Of a stretch of 64,000 nucleotides of DNA, positions 17,589 through 29,220 are shown in pieces. The stretch is taken from NCBI GenBank assembly GCA_030407315.1, contig JALQPE010000603.1, positions 1 to 64,000 on the forward strand. The letters run 5' to 3'. This DNA is from Asparagopsis taxiformis. Its lineage: Eukaryota; Rhodophyta; Florideophyceae; Bonnemaisoniales; Bonnemaisoniaceae. The notes below the pieces were generated by a model. It saw nothing but the letters and a program-made list of their open reading frames with translations. It made no database searches and was not told the DNA's origin. Position 1 is the stretch's first letter. Every line of letters starts with the position of its first letter. Both the position numbers and the translations under genes were made by a program.

Positions 17589-20500
17589 CTACGCTGTCCT
17601 TGGCGGATAACCATCCGCTCTGGTAATGAAAGAGAACGAACCTCCTGTGAAAGAAGGACCACCGTGCGTTATCCCTCCTCTTCCACTCCTGTTGTCCACT
17701 TTGCAAAGTGACGGAGTGCAGTTTTGCAGCAAGCCAACCTTTCGAACCCCGGATGTAAGAGGGAGGAACCAGGAACCTGAATCCCTATTCACAGTAAAAC
17801 TAGAATTATCGGAGTTATTCTTGGAAACACAATGCACAATTGCATACGATAGAGGATTAATTCCGCCGGAAGATCTGTCCTTCGTAGAGAGATGAGGTAG
17901 GACGTGTTCTTGTCCCGAAGCCGGTTCGAAGACAGTATCTACAGCCCAGAAGGAGGGTGAAGAAGTCTTCTGTAAGATCTTAGAATTTAGCAAATTCGAG
18001 TAGCAAGCTTGTACATCACACCCGGAAGCTATTTCATGACACTTGAAAAACTCTCTAGATGTACCAGAGAATGGTGTGGAGCAAGCAGGGTGCATAGAAA
18101 TAAGTCGAGCACCTTTGCAAAGTATTCCAGAAATGTGTAAAGTATCTGAATTGTGCCCACAGGTGAAGTCCTGCTGGGTTGATATGGAACGCACAGGAGA
18201 CCAAAAGTAATATGAAAAAGGAGATGAGAAGCATGGGAGAGAAGACCTCCTGAGATGTTCGAGAAGTGGGTCCTGCCGAAGATCATGTAGAGTGCTTGCT
18301 GGGATATCCTCCATCTATTTACAATGGTCGCGTCCGAACAAGACCCGGAGAAGGAATCGTTTCGAGATATCTCGCTGAACAGAAGTTGGTGGCGCATTTG
18401 AAAAATTGTTGAGAGCCAGGTTGAGCCTTCCCTTCCAGTGTTTTCCAAGTGCAGCCATCATTGCATCCAACTGCCTGTCAGCACCTCCCGAACGTTCAAG
18501 TCCTCTTTTCATCTGTTGGTGGTTTGCTTCGAAGGAAATTTCAGCCACCTGACGAGCATGGTTGAGTAGAGGAACCGTGTGTTCGAAAGCTTCAATGAGT
18601 CTATGCAAGTTTGGCTTATTTTCCAAAAGCTTCCTTGCCCTGAATCCCGTAGTCTTCTGTTCAACTTCATTTTGGTCGGTGTCAATTACTACAGAGCCGT
18701 CTCCTTTCAGTTTTCTTTTCTTTGATGGTACCGTACTCCTTTTTCTCGGAGGAACGGTTACGAGCAGGTCATCTACACGTTTTGCATAATCTTTCGAAAG
18801 CTGTTGCAGTTTTCGAAAACGCTTAGCTGCCGATAGTCCGGTCGCGCTCTGTACTGACTCTATGCCGTCAATATCGACACGAGGTAGAAAATAAGTAGCT
18901 GCGGCGATTGAGCATAGCAATCGAACAAGTTCTAGGGAAAGTTCTCTTTGCTTCTCAGAAGCTCGGATAGACCTTGCTCCAGAGCCTTCTGAAGACTCCC
19001 CGGACTGGAAGCTCAGAGCGAACCCAAAACAGTGATCTGCGACTAGAAGTACAGCAAATCTGTCCGAGATTCCCATTGTATTTGTTTCACCCGAGGTGAA
19101 GTTATATATCCTTTTCTGGTTAGTGAGACCTAGGACGTGGACGGCATCTACCATAAAACTGTCTGCCATCCTTCTACTACCATCACTAGGCAGGCACGAA
19201 AAAGCATTGTCCAGGGCATCCTTAGCAAGCCCTTGGAGGAGGTGGTCGATCCCAATAAATGTCGAACGGTACGAATCAATAATAGCGGGAACAACAGGGA
19301 TGCTCACAGAATCCATACCAAGGGGTGTACCAGATGGAACGAGGCCTTTAGACCTAGTTTCATCAAGCAGTTGCTCTATAAGAAGCATTGGAGTTTCAGT
19401 AGCGCTTTGCACTTTCCTCATTCCCAGGTACTTCATGATGCTCACCGTACTTTGTGATGACTGAACTGCCTGAGTTCTCTCTGAAGTACGGAATAGAGAA
19501 TCCGAACTAGAATGAAGACTGGAGTCGTACCCGAACTGTGAATGTTTCCCGTGTTTACCTCCTCTGACGAAGAAACACAAGTGGCATGGACAATCTGTAT
19601 TGTGTCCCATGACATCGAGAACATGGGAACATGCGGGATAGTCTGATACAAAACCGACAAAGTCCAGGAAAATGATGCAATCGTTACCCTCTGGATGTAC
19701 GTCATGGAAACCAGTCGTACATCCCTGGATTATGTCGCGAGAGATATGTCGAAGAATATGGTTTGTACTTACACCGGGACCAGTGACACCGATAATACGC
19801 ACTGCAGAACTATTCCGGCGACAGTCCAGGGGCAGCCCCATGGGGATCATATAACATCCTCCAGCACTACCACTCTTACCAGAGGCCTCATTGAAGTCAT
19901 CGCAGTACAAAAGAAAAGGGTAGACATAGTATGTGGTGCCACAGTCGAGAACACCACGGATACTTGTCGGATGGCAGGGAAGGGTATTCGTGCCCTGACT
20001 CAATAAATGACATTGTTAATCGCACGACTGCCACCGATATTAGTGTAAAGTCCTTCAAAATTGATGAAGAACATGAGTTTGCGAAATGGAGACGGGGGAC
20101 CCGGAGAGCTGACTATAAGACCGACGATGAAAGGCTGCCCAGTAGTATACGTAAAGTTACATCCTGAAGCAGGAGATAAAAGTGTGAGATGATCTCCAGG
20201 TCGAGCGAATTGCTCAAAGGACTTTTTGCGTAGTACCAAACCAGGCCCGAAGGAGTGGGGAGAAACGGACTGCTGCTGATCAGAGGCCTTACTGTTGTTC
20301 ACCCATGAAGAGGACGTGAAAGCCACGAAAGAATCTGAGTTGGAGAAAATTGATTTCTTCTGAAAGCAGGAGGCGGCTCTAGGGTCCAGATGGTTGGCTT
20401 GTTGACCAGTGGTAACTCGGACCTGGACAGTACTACCCCCGAAAGCAGTGATGGGTATACCATCCATCTCCTCAGCACTGAGAGAGTGGTTTTGTCCTTT

Positions 20501-21607
20501 CACGAAGCGCTCTCTGAATTTTCCCAGATTCGATGTATATATGTTTCCATGTATAGTTGGTACCCCATCAGATTCGAATGACTTGGAGGCTACGTTATGG
20601 CGCCAGGCAAGATCGAACAGTTCTGGAGTAGAGATGTCTTCTCGGGCGTATTCACTTGGTGGAAAGATTAGTACTGGTGCAGTTTGGCCAGCGGTGTTCT
20701 GTTCAATCTTGCTTCTTCGCAAAATGGCCTGAGATGCCATACGTGCTGCACTGCGGTCTAAATTCACGGGGAAATACACCGTTTCCGAACGCAACCAGGC
20801 GTTGAAGAATAGCCATGGTCTAACTTTTCGGGTGATCGTAGAATAATGAGGAAGCCCTTTCTGAACGTGCTTTTCAGTTGAACCCTTCCTTGCGAAATCG
20901 AACAAAACGCGATCTTTATTCAGATCTGCGGCAGTGCATTTCGTGGATCCGGTCAACTTCGCTACTGCATACAGAGTTGTCCATTGCGTCATATATTGGC
21001 GGGCCTTGAGCGGATTCGAGGTATCCTCGATGAAAGGGGACCAGAGGAGAAGCTTCGATTGTGTCATTTCTTGTAGAAGAAGGTCTTCATCTTCAGCACA
21101 CACATCATTAAATTATGGATGTGTATCATCTTCATCAATATGACCAGGATAATGTTCGGAACCTCCTCTTCTATCAGTTTCGATGTCATGAGTAGGCCCC
21201 CTGGTCGCGTTCTCGCTGCATGGTACGGAAACGACTTCATCTTCAACAGTACTTAAAACTTGATGACCTTCCAAAGCAGGGGGAACAATATATTGGATAC
21301 CATCGCTGTCTACGAAGGCAATGCTACCTTCCTGCGGAAGTAGGCCTTCGGGAGACATCGAAGTAGGAACTACTTCGGAGGGGCTTTCCAGGGGTAATCG
21401 AAGACTAGGCTCGGATCCTGGTGCAGTAGCGAGTGAGTCAAGGGATGAGGCAACTCGATCGACTTGAAAGGGTGTCGAGTCATCTTGCCAAAGTGCAAAA
21501 GGATCAGATACGGTTCTGGACGTCGAACGTCTAGATCGGTTATGGGGATGCGGAACAGTGTTGTAACGAAGGCGCAGACCAGAACGGGGCTTCCTTGGTC
21601 TTCCCAT
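17589..21607 (-). pseudogene. Tnp2-like transposase gene, copy A, broken into four frames
   Basis: Read from 21607 downward: an N-terminal block starting MGRPRKPRSGLRLRY, AT-hook-like and basic (21607-21113); a second block (21103-20000); the core (20003-18315); and a C-terminal block (18314-17589) directly after an in-frame TAG. The core has FLDFVGFVSDYPACSHVLD and CPCHLCFF, the D-x-P-A plus C-x2-C arrangement seen in Tnp2/CACTA-like and KDZ-like transposases, and later KPNLHRLIEAFEHTVP and E..HQQMKRGLER. The order and motifs match copy B at 58981-62686, down to the last residues (TRADGYPPRTA here, TREEGYPPRSA there). Two frame breaks near 21105 and 20002 and the TAG at 18315-18317 suggest decay, although unrecognised short introns cannot be excluded. 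It lies just downstream of POD-A on the same strand. Confidence 0.75.
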
Positions 21608-22417
21608 GAAGTGACAACTGGGAATCTGAAGGTGTTCTAAGATGGAAATGGATTCCGAGACAGTGGATCATTTCGATTAGGACGAAATCGTTTGGTCAAC
21701 CATAAGTTGAGGGCAGTCTGGTACTGAGTAGTCACTCACATAATACCGTTACAAGAGTTTTTCATATTACGTAATACGGTTCCGTAATAACTGAAGCGAA
21801 CAGTAAAATTTTAATGTCGAATAGGATTCCTTTAATAGTACTCTATTCGACATTCGCTGAACGGTGAGAAAGACATGTTGCGAGATGCTGAAATTTCGTA
21901 ACTTTTGAGGTGCAAAAATTACTGGAATAAAAACTGAACGTAATTTTTCGGGCTGCAAAAATTACCAAATTTTATGATCCACGGAAAAGGAGCTGTGGAG
22001 GTGTTCTGGTCGTTGGTAGCAGTGCTAAGGCACACCTGAGGAGTAGTATGAGAGGTCCCAAACCTTTGTTGTAGCCTACTTCTACTCTGCTTTAAAAGAT
22101 GATAGAACTGTAACTGTAACTAAAAGCTAGAAAAGTATCTACGAGAAGGGAGGTGTACATGGAGGAAGGGACAGGACAGGTATATTTCAGTATCACGTTC
22201 TCTTTTTTCAGCTAAGGTTGGCTGGGAGAGTTGATGTATAGAATGAAAAAAGAGACGGTTTATGAAGACATATCGTAAAGGTATGGAATAGTCAACTGGT
22301 TGCAGCAAGCAACAGAATCGTTGAAATACGAGAGATCAACTAATGTCTACGGTAACTAACAGATTCTAGACTTCCATGTAATCCTCCCCAGAACTGCCAG
22401 CTGAAGAAGAGCTGGTA
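21608..22417. other. Intergenic; holds the left terminal inverted repeat of the POD-A unit
   Basis: No gene is seen. The notable part is the 21950-22068 repeat described separately. A short inverted pair (GTCGAATAG / CTATTCGAC) lies at about 21814-21852. Confidence 0.6.
21950..22068 (+). repeat. Left inverted repeat flanking POD-A
   Basis: This stretch (CGGGCTGCAAAAATTACC ... CACACCTGAGGAGTAG) is repeated in inverted orientation at 26938-27065 over more than 110 bp with few mismatches. It is also repeated, as a shorter inverted copy, at 26496-26580. The AT-rich outer part (AAATTTTATGATCC) resembles a transposon end. Confidence 0.85.
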
Positions 22418-25400
22418 TTACATATCTGGCCTTGCGACCGGACGCGGGTCCTTCAACGGTGCATAGACTAGATCGTTGACCAAGACCGATGTTTCCCGAA
22501 TTGCCATGGTGTGGGCCCTAATATGATGAGGATAAACCATCTTGTATTTCTTCCCAAGCTTGGTTTTCATCAGCTCGTGATCTTTCCATCCCGGGCCGCT
22601 GTGCTCGAGGTCCCCACGACATACTATAACAGAATACGGTGGGATCCATACCAATTCTGGCTTGAGCAGGGGAAATATGGCCGCTGCAGATTGATGGGGA
22701 GCGTTAAGGAATGCATGGCCTCGCGGCCGTACAATAAGCGGAGTGCCCATTGCACCAGTAGCGATGAATGAATAATCCGGAAATGGAATAGGAGTCCCGT
22801 TGAAGCAGTTTTCGTCTTCTAACGGAGGACCAGGGTAGACGAAGTCGAGATGTGGGACTTGGCGCTCGCAACGAGATCCAGTTAGAAGCAATCTGAGCCC
22901 TGTCTTCACGAACTGGAGCTTCGGGCCTTTTTCAAATCCGTCCAGAGACGGAGTTGAATCCTCTAGATGCAACTTTTCTGCTATGATAGCAAAGAAAACA
23001 TCCAAGGCCGCCTTGTCTCTTGCGAGAGTGGAAGTAGAATCCTTTTCCAAATCTTCCACTACAGCCTTGCATGGGGTCATGAACCTTTGTTCATCCTGGC
23101 CACCACGCGCATCCTGTTAGGAAGAACCCGAATTCAGAATGGGCCCCCAAGCACCAACCCGCCCATCTACGAACATGTTACAAAACGAGTCGAGCAGTTT
23201 GTGGATAGTAGAGCTGAGCTCGGATGGTCGTAGGATGCCGTCAAGGACGACATAACCAAGAGAGTCCAATCGGGCCCTGGCACGCTCGAAGTAAACCAAT
23301 CTTGAAGAACTTGTATCCCCTGCCACGGACTCTATATCCTGCCGAAACTCTTCCACCTCACCCTCCGTTACATGAAATCCCGAGCGGTGTTCCGGATGCA
23401 GCAAACTGGAATTGGAACGCACCATTGAAGCAGCCTCCTCTACAGAAGTATGACTGGTGAGAAATGATGGGGGCTCAGGTTGCTGTTCCTCGTACTGATG
23501 TACTTTGAACCCTTTGGATTGCAACCTCGTAGGAGTGATTTGATCCTCGTCTTCTTTTTCTTCTCCGGAGTCTTCACTGCCGTCCATGCTTCCTCCCTCA
23601 TCATTACCTTTCTTGACTTGATTTTCTGCTTTCTTCGTCTTCTTTGTTCCAGAGGCAGACCGAGGAGTAACCGAAGGAGTAGATGGGGAATCAAGTGACG
23701 CGATGTGCTCAGCAATAGCAGCAGATCTAGCCTTTGAAGGAGTAAGACGGGAAGGGAAAGAGAGAGATTGGGGGGATGATATAGCTCGCCGCTTCGCGGG
23801 TGGAGCTCCTGGAGAAGAAGGATATTTCCTCTTCGCCCCCGTCTGTTGAAGAGCGGGTTCAGAAGGCTGCTGAGGTTTTTCCACCGAATCAGTACTGGAA
23901 CTGGCCTTCGCATATGGGTTGAAGTCATCCCCTTCCCAGGCTTCCTGTTCCGTTACTCCCGCTGGCGGCTTCCAAGATGGTGGGTCACCATCTTTTCCAC
24001 CATCGTAACATTTCTTGGAACAAACGAAGACCATATCACGCTCCCCTGTAGCGAGGTACTTCCTTGGGATGAGATGATGCACTCGCGCATAGTCACATAG
24101 ATTGTGAACCGGATTAATTCCGCAAGCCGTGCATTTATGAACAGCGGCACTTCCAGGAAAAGCGCAGTAATCTACCAAAGAGCATGGAAACGGGCGTGGA
24201 GTAGTACTGTCACGCGGTATGCGGCTGACTGTGTTGTTAGATACAGTCTTACTTGCTCCCTTCGACGCTGAATCTGGAGCTTTCTGAACTTCTGTGCCAT
24301 CTTCCGCACCATCCGCACCAGTTTCATTCCGTGAAGAGGGAGTGGAATGCGCGTCGGGTGGTTCAGAACGGTTCTCGTCCTCGGAGCCCAGTTGCTTGGG
24401 ATGTGGAGAATCTGCATCCTTTTCAGGTGCATCCTTTTCAGGTGCATCCTCCTCAGGTGCATCCTTGGAAATCTCCATGTCGTCATCCGACCCAGCGCTG
24501 GTTTCGGGTATCACATGTTTTGATGCGGGAGTGGACGGTAGTTCCTCGACGGTCTCGTCGATAACGACGTCATCAGAAGAGATGGGGATTGGGAGAGGTT
24601 CCATGATAACGTCTTCGAATTGGGTTAAACGACGTTCATGTGTCGAAGCACCCGTAGTCTTCGTCGCTGGTTGAGCAGCACCAGTCGACTGCGAAGCTTG
24701 CATAATAGCTTGAGTGACTGGTTCGCCACCTTGGCGCTTGTCTTGAACTCCCTTGTTTTCTCCATTGCAGTCTTCTTCTTCATCCGGGCCGTGTGATTCG
24801 GATGAAACCTGGCGAGTGGACTTAATTCCAAAGCGGTCTCGAAGAACGGATCGAAAACTCTCCAGCCGTGCCTCCTGGTTTTCGGGTTTCCTCGGCACGG
24901 GCTCTTCCTCGTATTGAATCATACGTTTGTAGACGGATTTCCACGTTGGTATCATATCCGTTCCGTCTGATTCCAAGTCTTCGAGGTCAGCGATGTCTTC
25001 GGTCGACAGGTTACTGGCACGTGCCATCTCACGAATGACTTCGTAATATAGTTGAATGTAGGTCAAGTACGTCCGAAGGTCGAAAGACGGGACACGACCG
25101 AAGGTGGGAAGCAGTTGGACAATGCGGTAGTGAATGCACTTGACCATTAGCTCACTGCCACGATCCTCCGCCCTTGTGAAAGCAGTGTCCTTGAGAATTA
25201 AAAGACTGATTCCAACTTCGTTTTCCTTTCTTCCTGAAGAAGCCTTGTACGCAGCGTATGTGCGGGGTGAACGCCTCATGTTCATCGCCACATTCACTAT
25301 AGAAGATACCGTGCTCTTCTTCAGAATACCGCTGAAGTGCCGCTGGAAGAACCAGTTCGCAACCTGTGATGCAGGCATATCAGCGACAGTTCTTTCACCG

Positions 25401-25942
25401 GGTCGGGCATATTTAACATTGCAGTTATAAATGCTAATGATCGCGTGGATACGATCTCGAACTGTGGTCGGTAACACTGTGTGGACGAGTTCATTCAAAC
25501 GCTGACTGAGGTACAGCATGTCCTCCATTGTCATCTTTTCTCCGTCAGGTCTCTGAGCTTCTTGTACTGGGACATTGTCAACCACAGACGCCAAACGTTC
25601 CACCCCTTTTTCTTTGCCTCGTAAAAGAGCACGGCGACGATGGAGTCCGTCCACGATGTAATAGCGGCTTCCACTGGATTGGTAGGGTAAGGAAACAACA
25701 GTGATACATCCCACCGCAGAGGTCTGGAAGCCTTCCATAACCATCTTGCGGAACAACAAGTCAACATGAGAGTCGTCAACTTCCCGGGATGTTTCATCGG
25801 GGACGTATATGTCCAGAATAGGCAACTTGATCATCTTGAAAACGTAATTCGACAACGAAGAAGCAACGGAGCGTGACATCGCAGGAATGGCTAGTTGACG
25901 TGCGCTGGAAGAAGCCTCCCCTCGGTGGGGACGTAGGCTCAT
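22418..25942 (-). CDS. POD-A: ParB-like domain, zinc finger and Fe(II)/2OG dioxygenase
   Basis: The ATG is at 25942-25940; the frame above it is open only with a TTG. An in-frame TAA at 23119-23117 lies inside a likely 57-nt intron (23170-23114) that begins GTAGAT and ends TTCCTAACAG. Removing it keeps the frame and gives a protein of about 1155 residues. In order: ParB/Srx-like domain with VDGLHRR at 97-103; a long acidic, Ser/Pro-rich region; a Cys/His cluster (YCAFPG ... CTACG ... CDYARVHH ... CSKKC) near residues 590-650; and a C-terminal dioxygenase with GLRLLLT, metal pair H-x-D in VPHLDF, the distal His in RGDLEHSGPGW, and the Arg of IRAH as likely 2-oxoglutarate ligand. Likely a nuclear DNA- or chromatin-modifying oxygenase; substrate unknown. 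Long inverted repeats flank it, with no other gene between them. Confidence 0.82.
23114..23170 (-). other. Candidate 57-nt intron in POD-A
   Basis: On the minus strand it starts GTAGAT at 23170 and ends with a CTAAC branch-like motif directly before the final AG. It is phase 0, a multiple of three, and contains the only in-frame stop between the two halves of the gene. Confidence 0.6.
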
Positions 25943-26495
25943 GGTTGGGATCGCAAGGAGGGTCGAATAGCTGACGATTGAAACGGTACCAGAGTAACGC
26001 GGTATGCCTTTCAAGTAGCAGGGGAGTACTAATCAGCTAGCCAGCGAGGGACAATGTATTAACAACAAATTTGTTCGACTGGAAGGACACCAAAACTGTG
26101 CGTAAAAATTCAGACCGTGCGAGCGGTTTCTATTGGCGCATGGTCCAACCTGAATCGAATAAACGGTCATAGCGCCAGTTCGAATAAAAATGTTAATTTC
26201 GGTAATTTTGCAATCTCGAAAAGTTACCGAACTACATACACCTTTCATGACTCGGATATTATCAATAAGAAAAGAAGAAATGGAAACTGACTCTATCTCA
26301 GCAAGTATTAATACAACGGAAGTAGTCCTGAACCATTCATGACTTGTTCCAGTTAGTCAATGTTCTTCAGACATGTGCAGGATGGAGCTACACGAACCGT
26401 TTATTGAGCCTCACACCCTTTTATTTCTCCTACCTACCTTTTCCGCGCAGTGCTGAACTGTCAGTATCTTTTTGTTCTAGTTAGATATAACGGTA

Positions 26496-26580
26496 CTCAG
26501 GTGTGCCTTGCACTGCTCCCTACGACCAGAACACCTCCACAGCGCCTTTTCCGTGGATGATAAAATTTGGTAATTTTTTG
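26496..26580 (-). repeat. Inner inverted copy of the POD-A flanking repeat
   Basis: CTCAGGTGTGCCTTGCACTG through GGTAATTTTTT is the inverse of 21955-22040. It is less similar to the left repeat than the copy at 26938-27065. Confidence 0.8.
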
Positions 26581-26688
26581 GGCTCCAAAAATTACTCGAG
26601 TAAAAACTGATCTAGCTCCCGACAAAGACTAGATCAGTTTTTACTCGATTAATTTTTGCAGCCCAAAAAATTACCAAATTTTATCATC
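26556..26688. repeat. 133-bp foldback element
   Basis: Arms of about 60 bp start GATGATAAAATTTGG and end CCAAATTTTATCATC. They enclose a 13-bp loop around CTCCCGACAAAG. The arms share the transposon-end sequence of the POD-A flanking repeats, so this is probably a MITE of the same family. Confidence 0.85.
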
Positions 26689-26795
26689 TCCCAAATCGTT
26701 CGTTCTGACCACCACGGCAGCCTTTCTGCCTGCCACCAAACCCACTGCACCACTCTCCACGTCTTCATCTACCTATCTGAACCGACCTCACTGAG

Positions 26796-26894
26796 GTAAA
26801 TGATAGCCGGACGGGCACACAAAGACACGGAGTGAGGTGTATTGCCAATACACCTCACTCCGTGTCTTTGTGTGCCCGTCCGGCTATCATTTAC
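26796..26894. repeat. 99-bp perfect palindrome (49-bp arms)
   Basis: The 49-nt arms start GTAAATGATAGCCGG and are perfectly complementary around the single base at 26845. Transcription would give an uninterrupted hairpin. Confidence 0.97.
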
Positions 26895-26937
26895 TGTTGT
26901 ACCATTTCTGAAAAACTGGGCCGAAGTGAGCTAGAAC

Positions 26938-27078
26938 AATGGTTGGGGACCTTCCATACCACTCCTCAGGTGTGCCTTAGCACTGCTACCAACGACCAGA
27001 ACACCTCTACAGCTCCTTTTCCGTGAATGATAAAATTTGGTAATTTTTGGAGCCCGAAAAATTACCAAATTTTATCAT
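26938..27078 (-). repeat. Right inverted repeat flanking POD-A, with terminal hairpin
   Basis: The segment from 26938 to about 27065 is the best inverted match to 21950-22068, including flanking bases that the inner copy lacks. At 27027-27078 the AT-rich end folds on itself with arms of about 21 bp. From 27079 to 27595 I see no gene. Confidence 0.82.
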
Positions 27079-27595
27079 CTCCGAAATCGCCTGTTCGCCT
27101 TCGTTCGCTGCTCGCCCACCCATTGCCACTTGTGGGAAATTGCGCTATAATTCGAGACGTGCGCCCCTTCACGCTCAACTCCATCGATCCGCTCCGGTAT
27201 TATTATCATGAGAACCGTTCTAGAAGGGGTGCGGGATGTCTTCCACAAAAATTGTATTTTGCATAGATAGTGAATGAGGTGTGAACGGGTGGAAGCAGTG
27301 TATTAGCCAGCTTAGAGTCCTCCGCAGTAGACCCCGATTTCACTAATACGATACTTCCAACCGTTCAGTTCGGATTCTCATAGTTTCATGGACAACCCTT
27401 GTAATGTCAGGTGCTGACATGCATGTCCTCGCGACCTCTCTATATCACTTTACAGATTGTTCCGAGGAATGCATAAATTACGATTTCAAATTTGCGGTCC
27501 TTTTCTTACCAGCACCTCCGCTGCCACCGACGCATCGACCTCATTTCGGATTCTGCCTTCTTCTTTTCCTCTTCTATTGCTATATTCAAGGCGCG

Positions 27596-28890
27596 ATGGT
27601 TGATACAATGAAACATGGTGCTGTTATCTCTGCAAGCGAGCGTGGCCCCACCAATCCGGGAGACTTGTATGGAGACGGAACTATCATATGGGTAGATCCA
27701 GCTCGTGTTGTTTCTATACCAGCAATTGAAGGGTTTGGTACTGCAGCTTCAGACATTTCTTCCCGAGTGTCTCTGGACTTTGATGCACTCCATCTTTACG
27801 GATCTATCATTGAAAATGGTGATGTCACCCTTGTCGGAGGCATGGACGTCTGTGAGGAGATCTGGTCGCGCCCCCGCACGAAAACTTCACGGTTTTTAGT
27901 ACGCATGAGCTACGAGTCTATCTCTACAGAGCCACACACTCTGATCTCTATTGGTTATCACATCCTCAGGAGAGAAAGACGGGTTCCCTTCACTGAATCA
28001 GTTACTATATTTGCATACCTTCGTGACTATTGGCATGATCGGGAGAGGAATGAGGATAACGTTCCCCTTGCACATCACACCCTCCCAGGATTTCGAGCTG
28101 CTGTCAAGGCCATGTTCCAATCAAAGCTTCCGCCTGCGGCAGTCGCTGTCATGGAAGATTGGTTTGGGAAGGCCTACCATCGTCATACCTTCAATATCGT
28201 CCAGTACCTCCGCACTTTCTCGTCTTCGGAATGCGATGAGGGGTCTACCGACGTAGACACGAGGGTTTGGGATATGTTCCTGACCAGTTGTTCCCCACAA
28301 GACTTATCAATGTCTCTCTTCACGCCAGTGTTCGTTGTAGAAGAGCACAGAACAACCACCAAGTTACCATCCAGCCAAAGCCTCCACAGCCAAGGTTCGG
28401 AACCTCTTCCCGTTGCACAGTATTTCCGGAAATATGCACTGAGTGGCCACTCAGTGCACACGGCGTCTCGGTCTTCAAAATTGGTCGTGAATCATTCGTG
28501 CGGCAGACTCTGGCTTGCCAATTCTTTGTTGCGCATACCCAGCTACGAACTACGGACCATGGAAACTGGGCTACTCCAAGAGTTTCTTCCGCTTTCGAGA
28601 AGATTATATTTCTCATGGCAATGCTACAAATGGAAAGAGATTTAAAAGCTACCCCGGTGAGGCCAAGAACAAGGTCCTCGTCTAATCGAACTGTATTGAT
28701 CAGAAAGGAATCTCCTGCTTCCGCTCAGTGCCTCGGCTACGCTATTCATGTGGTCGTGAAGGCATGGGATACACTGGCTCGTGCACTGGATGTTTCAACG
28801 GCCGAGGAACTTCTCAAACCTTATCTTCTTTATGATCAGCGCATCACTACTGAGTTTGAGATTAAAAAATGTAGTAAATTTACTGCCTGA
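27596..28890 (+). pseudogene. Divergent ParB-domain relative without the DGxHR motif
   Basis: The start is the ATG preceding VDTMKHGAVIS; an ATG further up (27404) adds a hydrophobic tail that looks untranslated. The product follows the ParB gene at 33414-35132 along its length: IIWVDPARVV for LHIDPFTIK, FAYLRDYWHDRERN for FIEYLNL...YWERN, RESFVRQTLACQFF for SPLCREVLTCEYF, and VVKAWDTLARALDV...LLKPYLLYD for VMSAWDTTAIILGF...MFRPYMVFD. At the active motif it has GGMDVCEEIW instead of DGAHRSKAV, so the catalytic or nucleotide-binding residues are lost. The frame changes at about 28440-28460, at a perfect 24-bp palindrome. It could be a decayed copy or a non-catalytic paralogue that was recently broken. 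Confidence 0.65.
28435..28458. repeat. 24-bp perfect palindrome at a frame break
   Basis: Two 12-bp arms starting TGCACTGAGTGG meet without spacer. The reading frame of the ParB relative switches here. Confidence 0.85.
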
Positions 28891-29220
28891 GGCAGTAAAA
28901 AACACTGCCTGAGCAATTTGGTGCCTGAGGCAGTAAAATTACTATTTTAATTTTTTCAGTTCTAGTGCCGCAGGCAGTAAAATACAAAATTTCCTGGCAG
29001 TACGGTATGTAGCAGAATTCAGTACTGTACGATAGCAAATTCTAGTAATTTTTGCTGGTACCACAGGGCAGTAGTGCAATGCAGTGATTTTTGATGATTT
29101 TTGCAATGGAATGTACTGCCGTACAGTACTGCCCTGGCAAATGACCTGGCATTAGAATCAGGCAGTAAAATATACTGGCTCCGGCAGTGAATTGTACTGC
29201 CTGCAAGTACTGCCTTGATA
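28879..29220. repeat. Cluster of ACTGCC / GGCAGT palindromic motifs
   Basis: The cluster begins with TTTACTGCCT-G-AGGCAGTAAA (28879-28899), whose centre is the stop codon of the preceding frame. Variants of CTGCCTGAGGCAG and GGCAGTAAAAT recur about ten times to 29220. I see no gene between 28891 and 29536. Confidence 0.75.
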
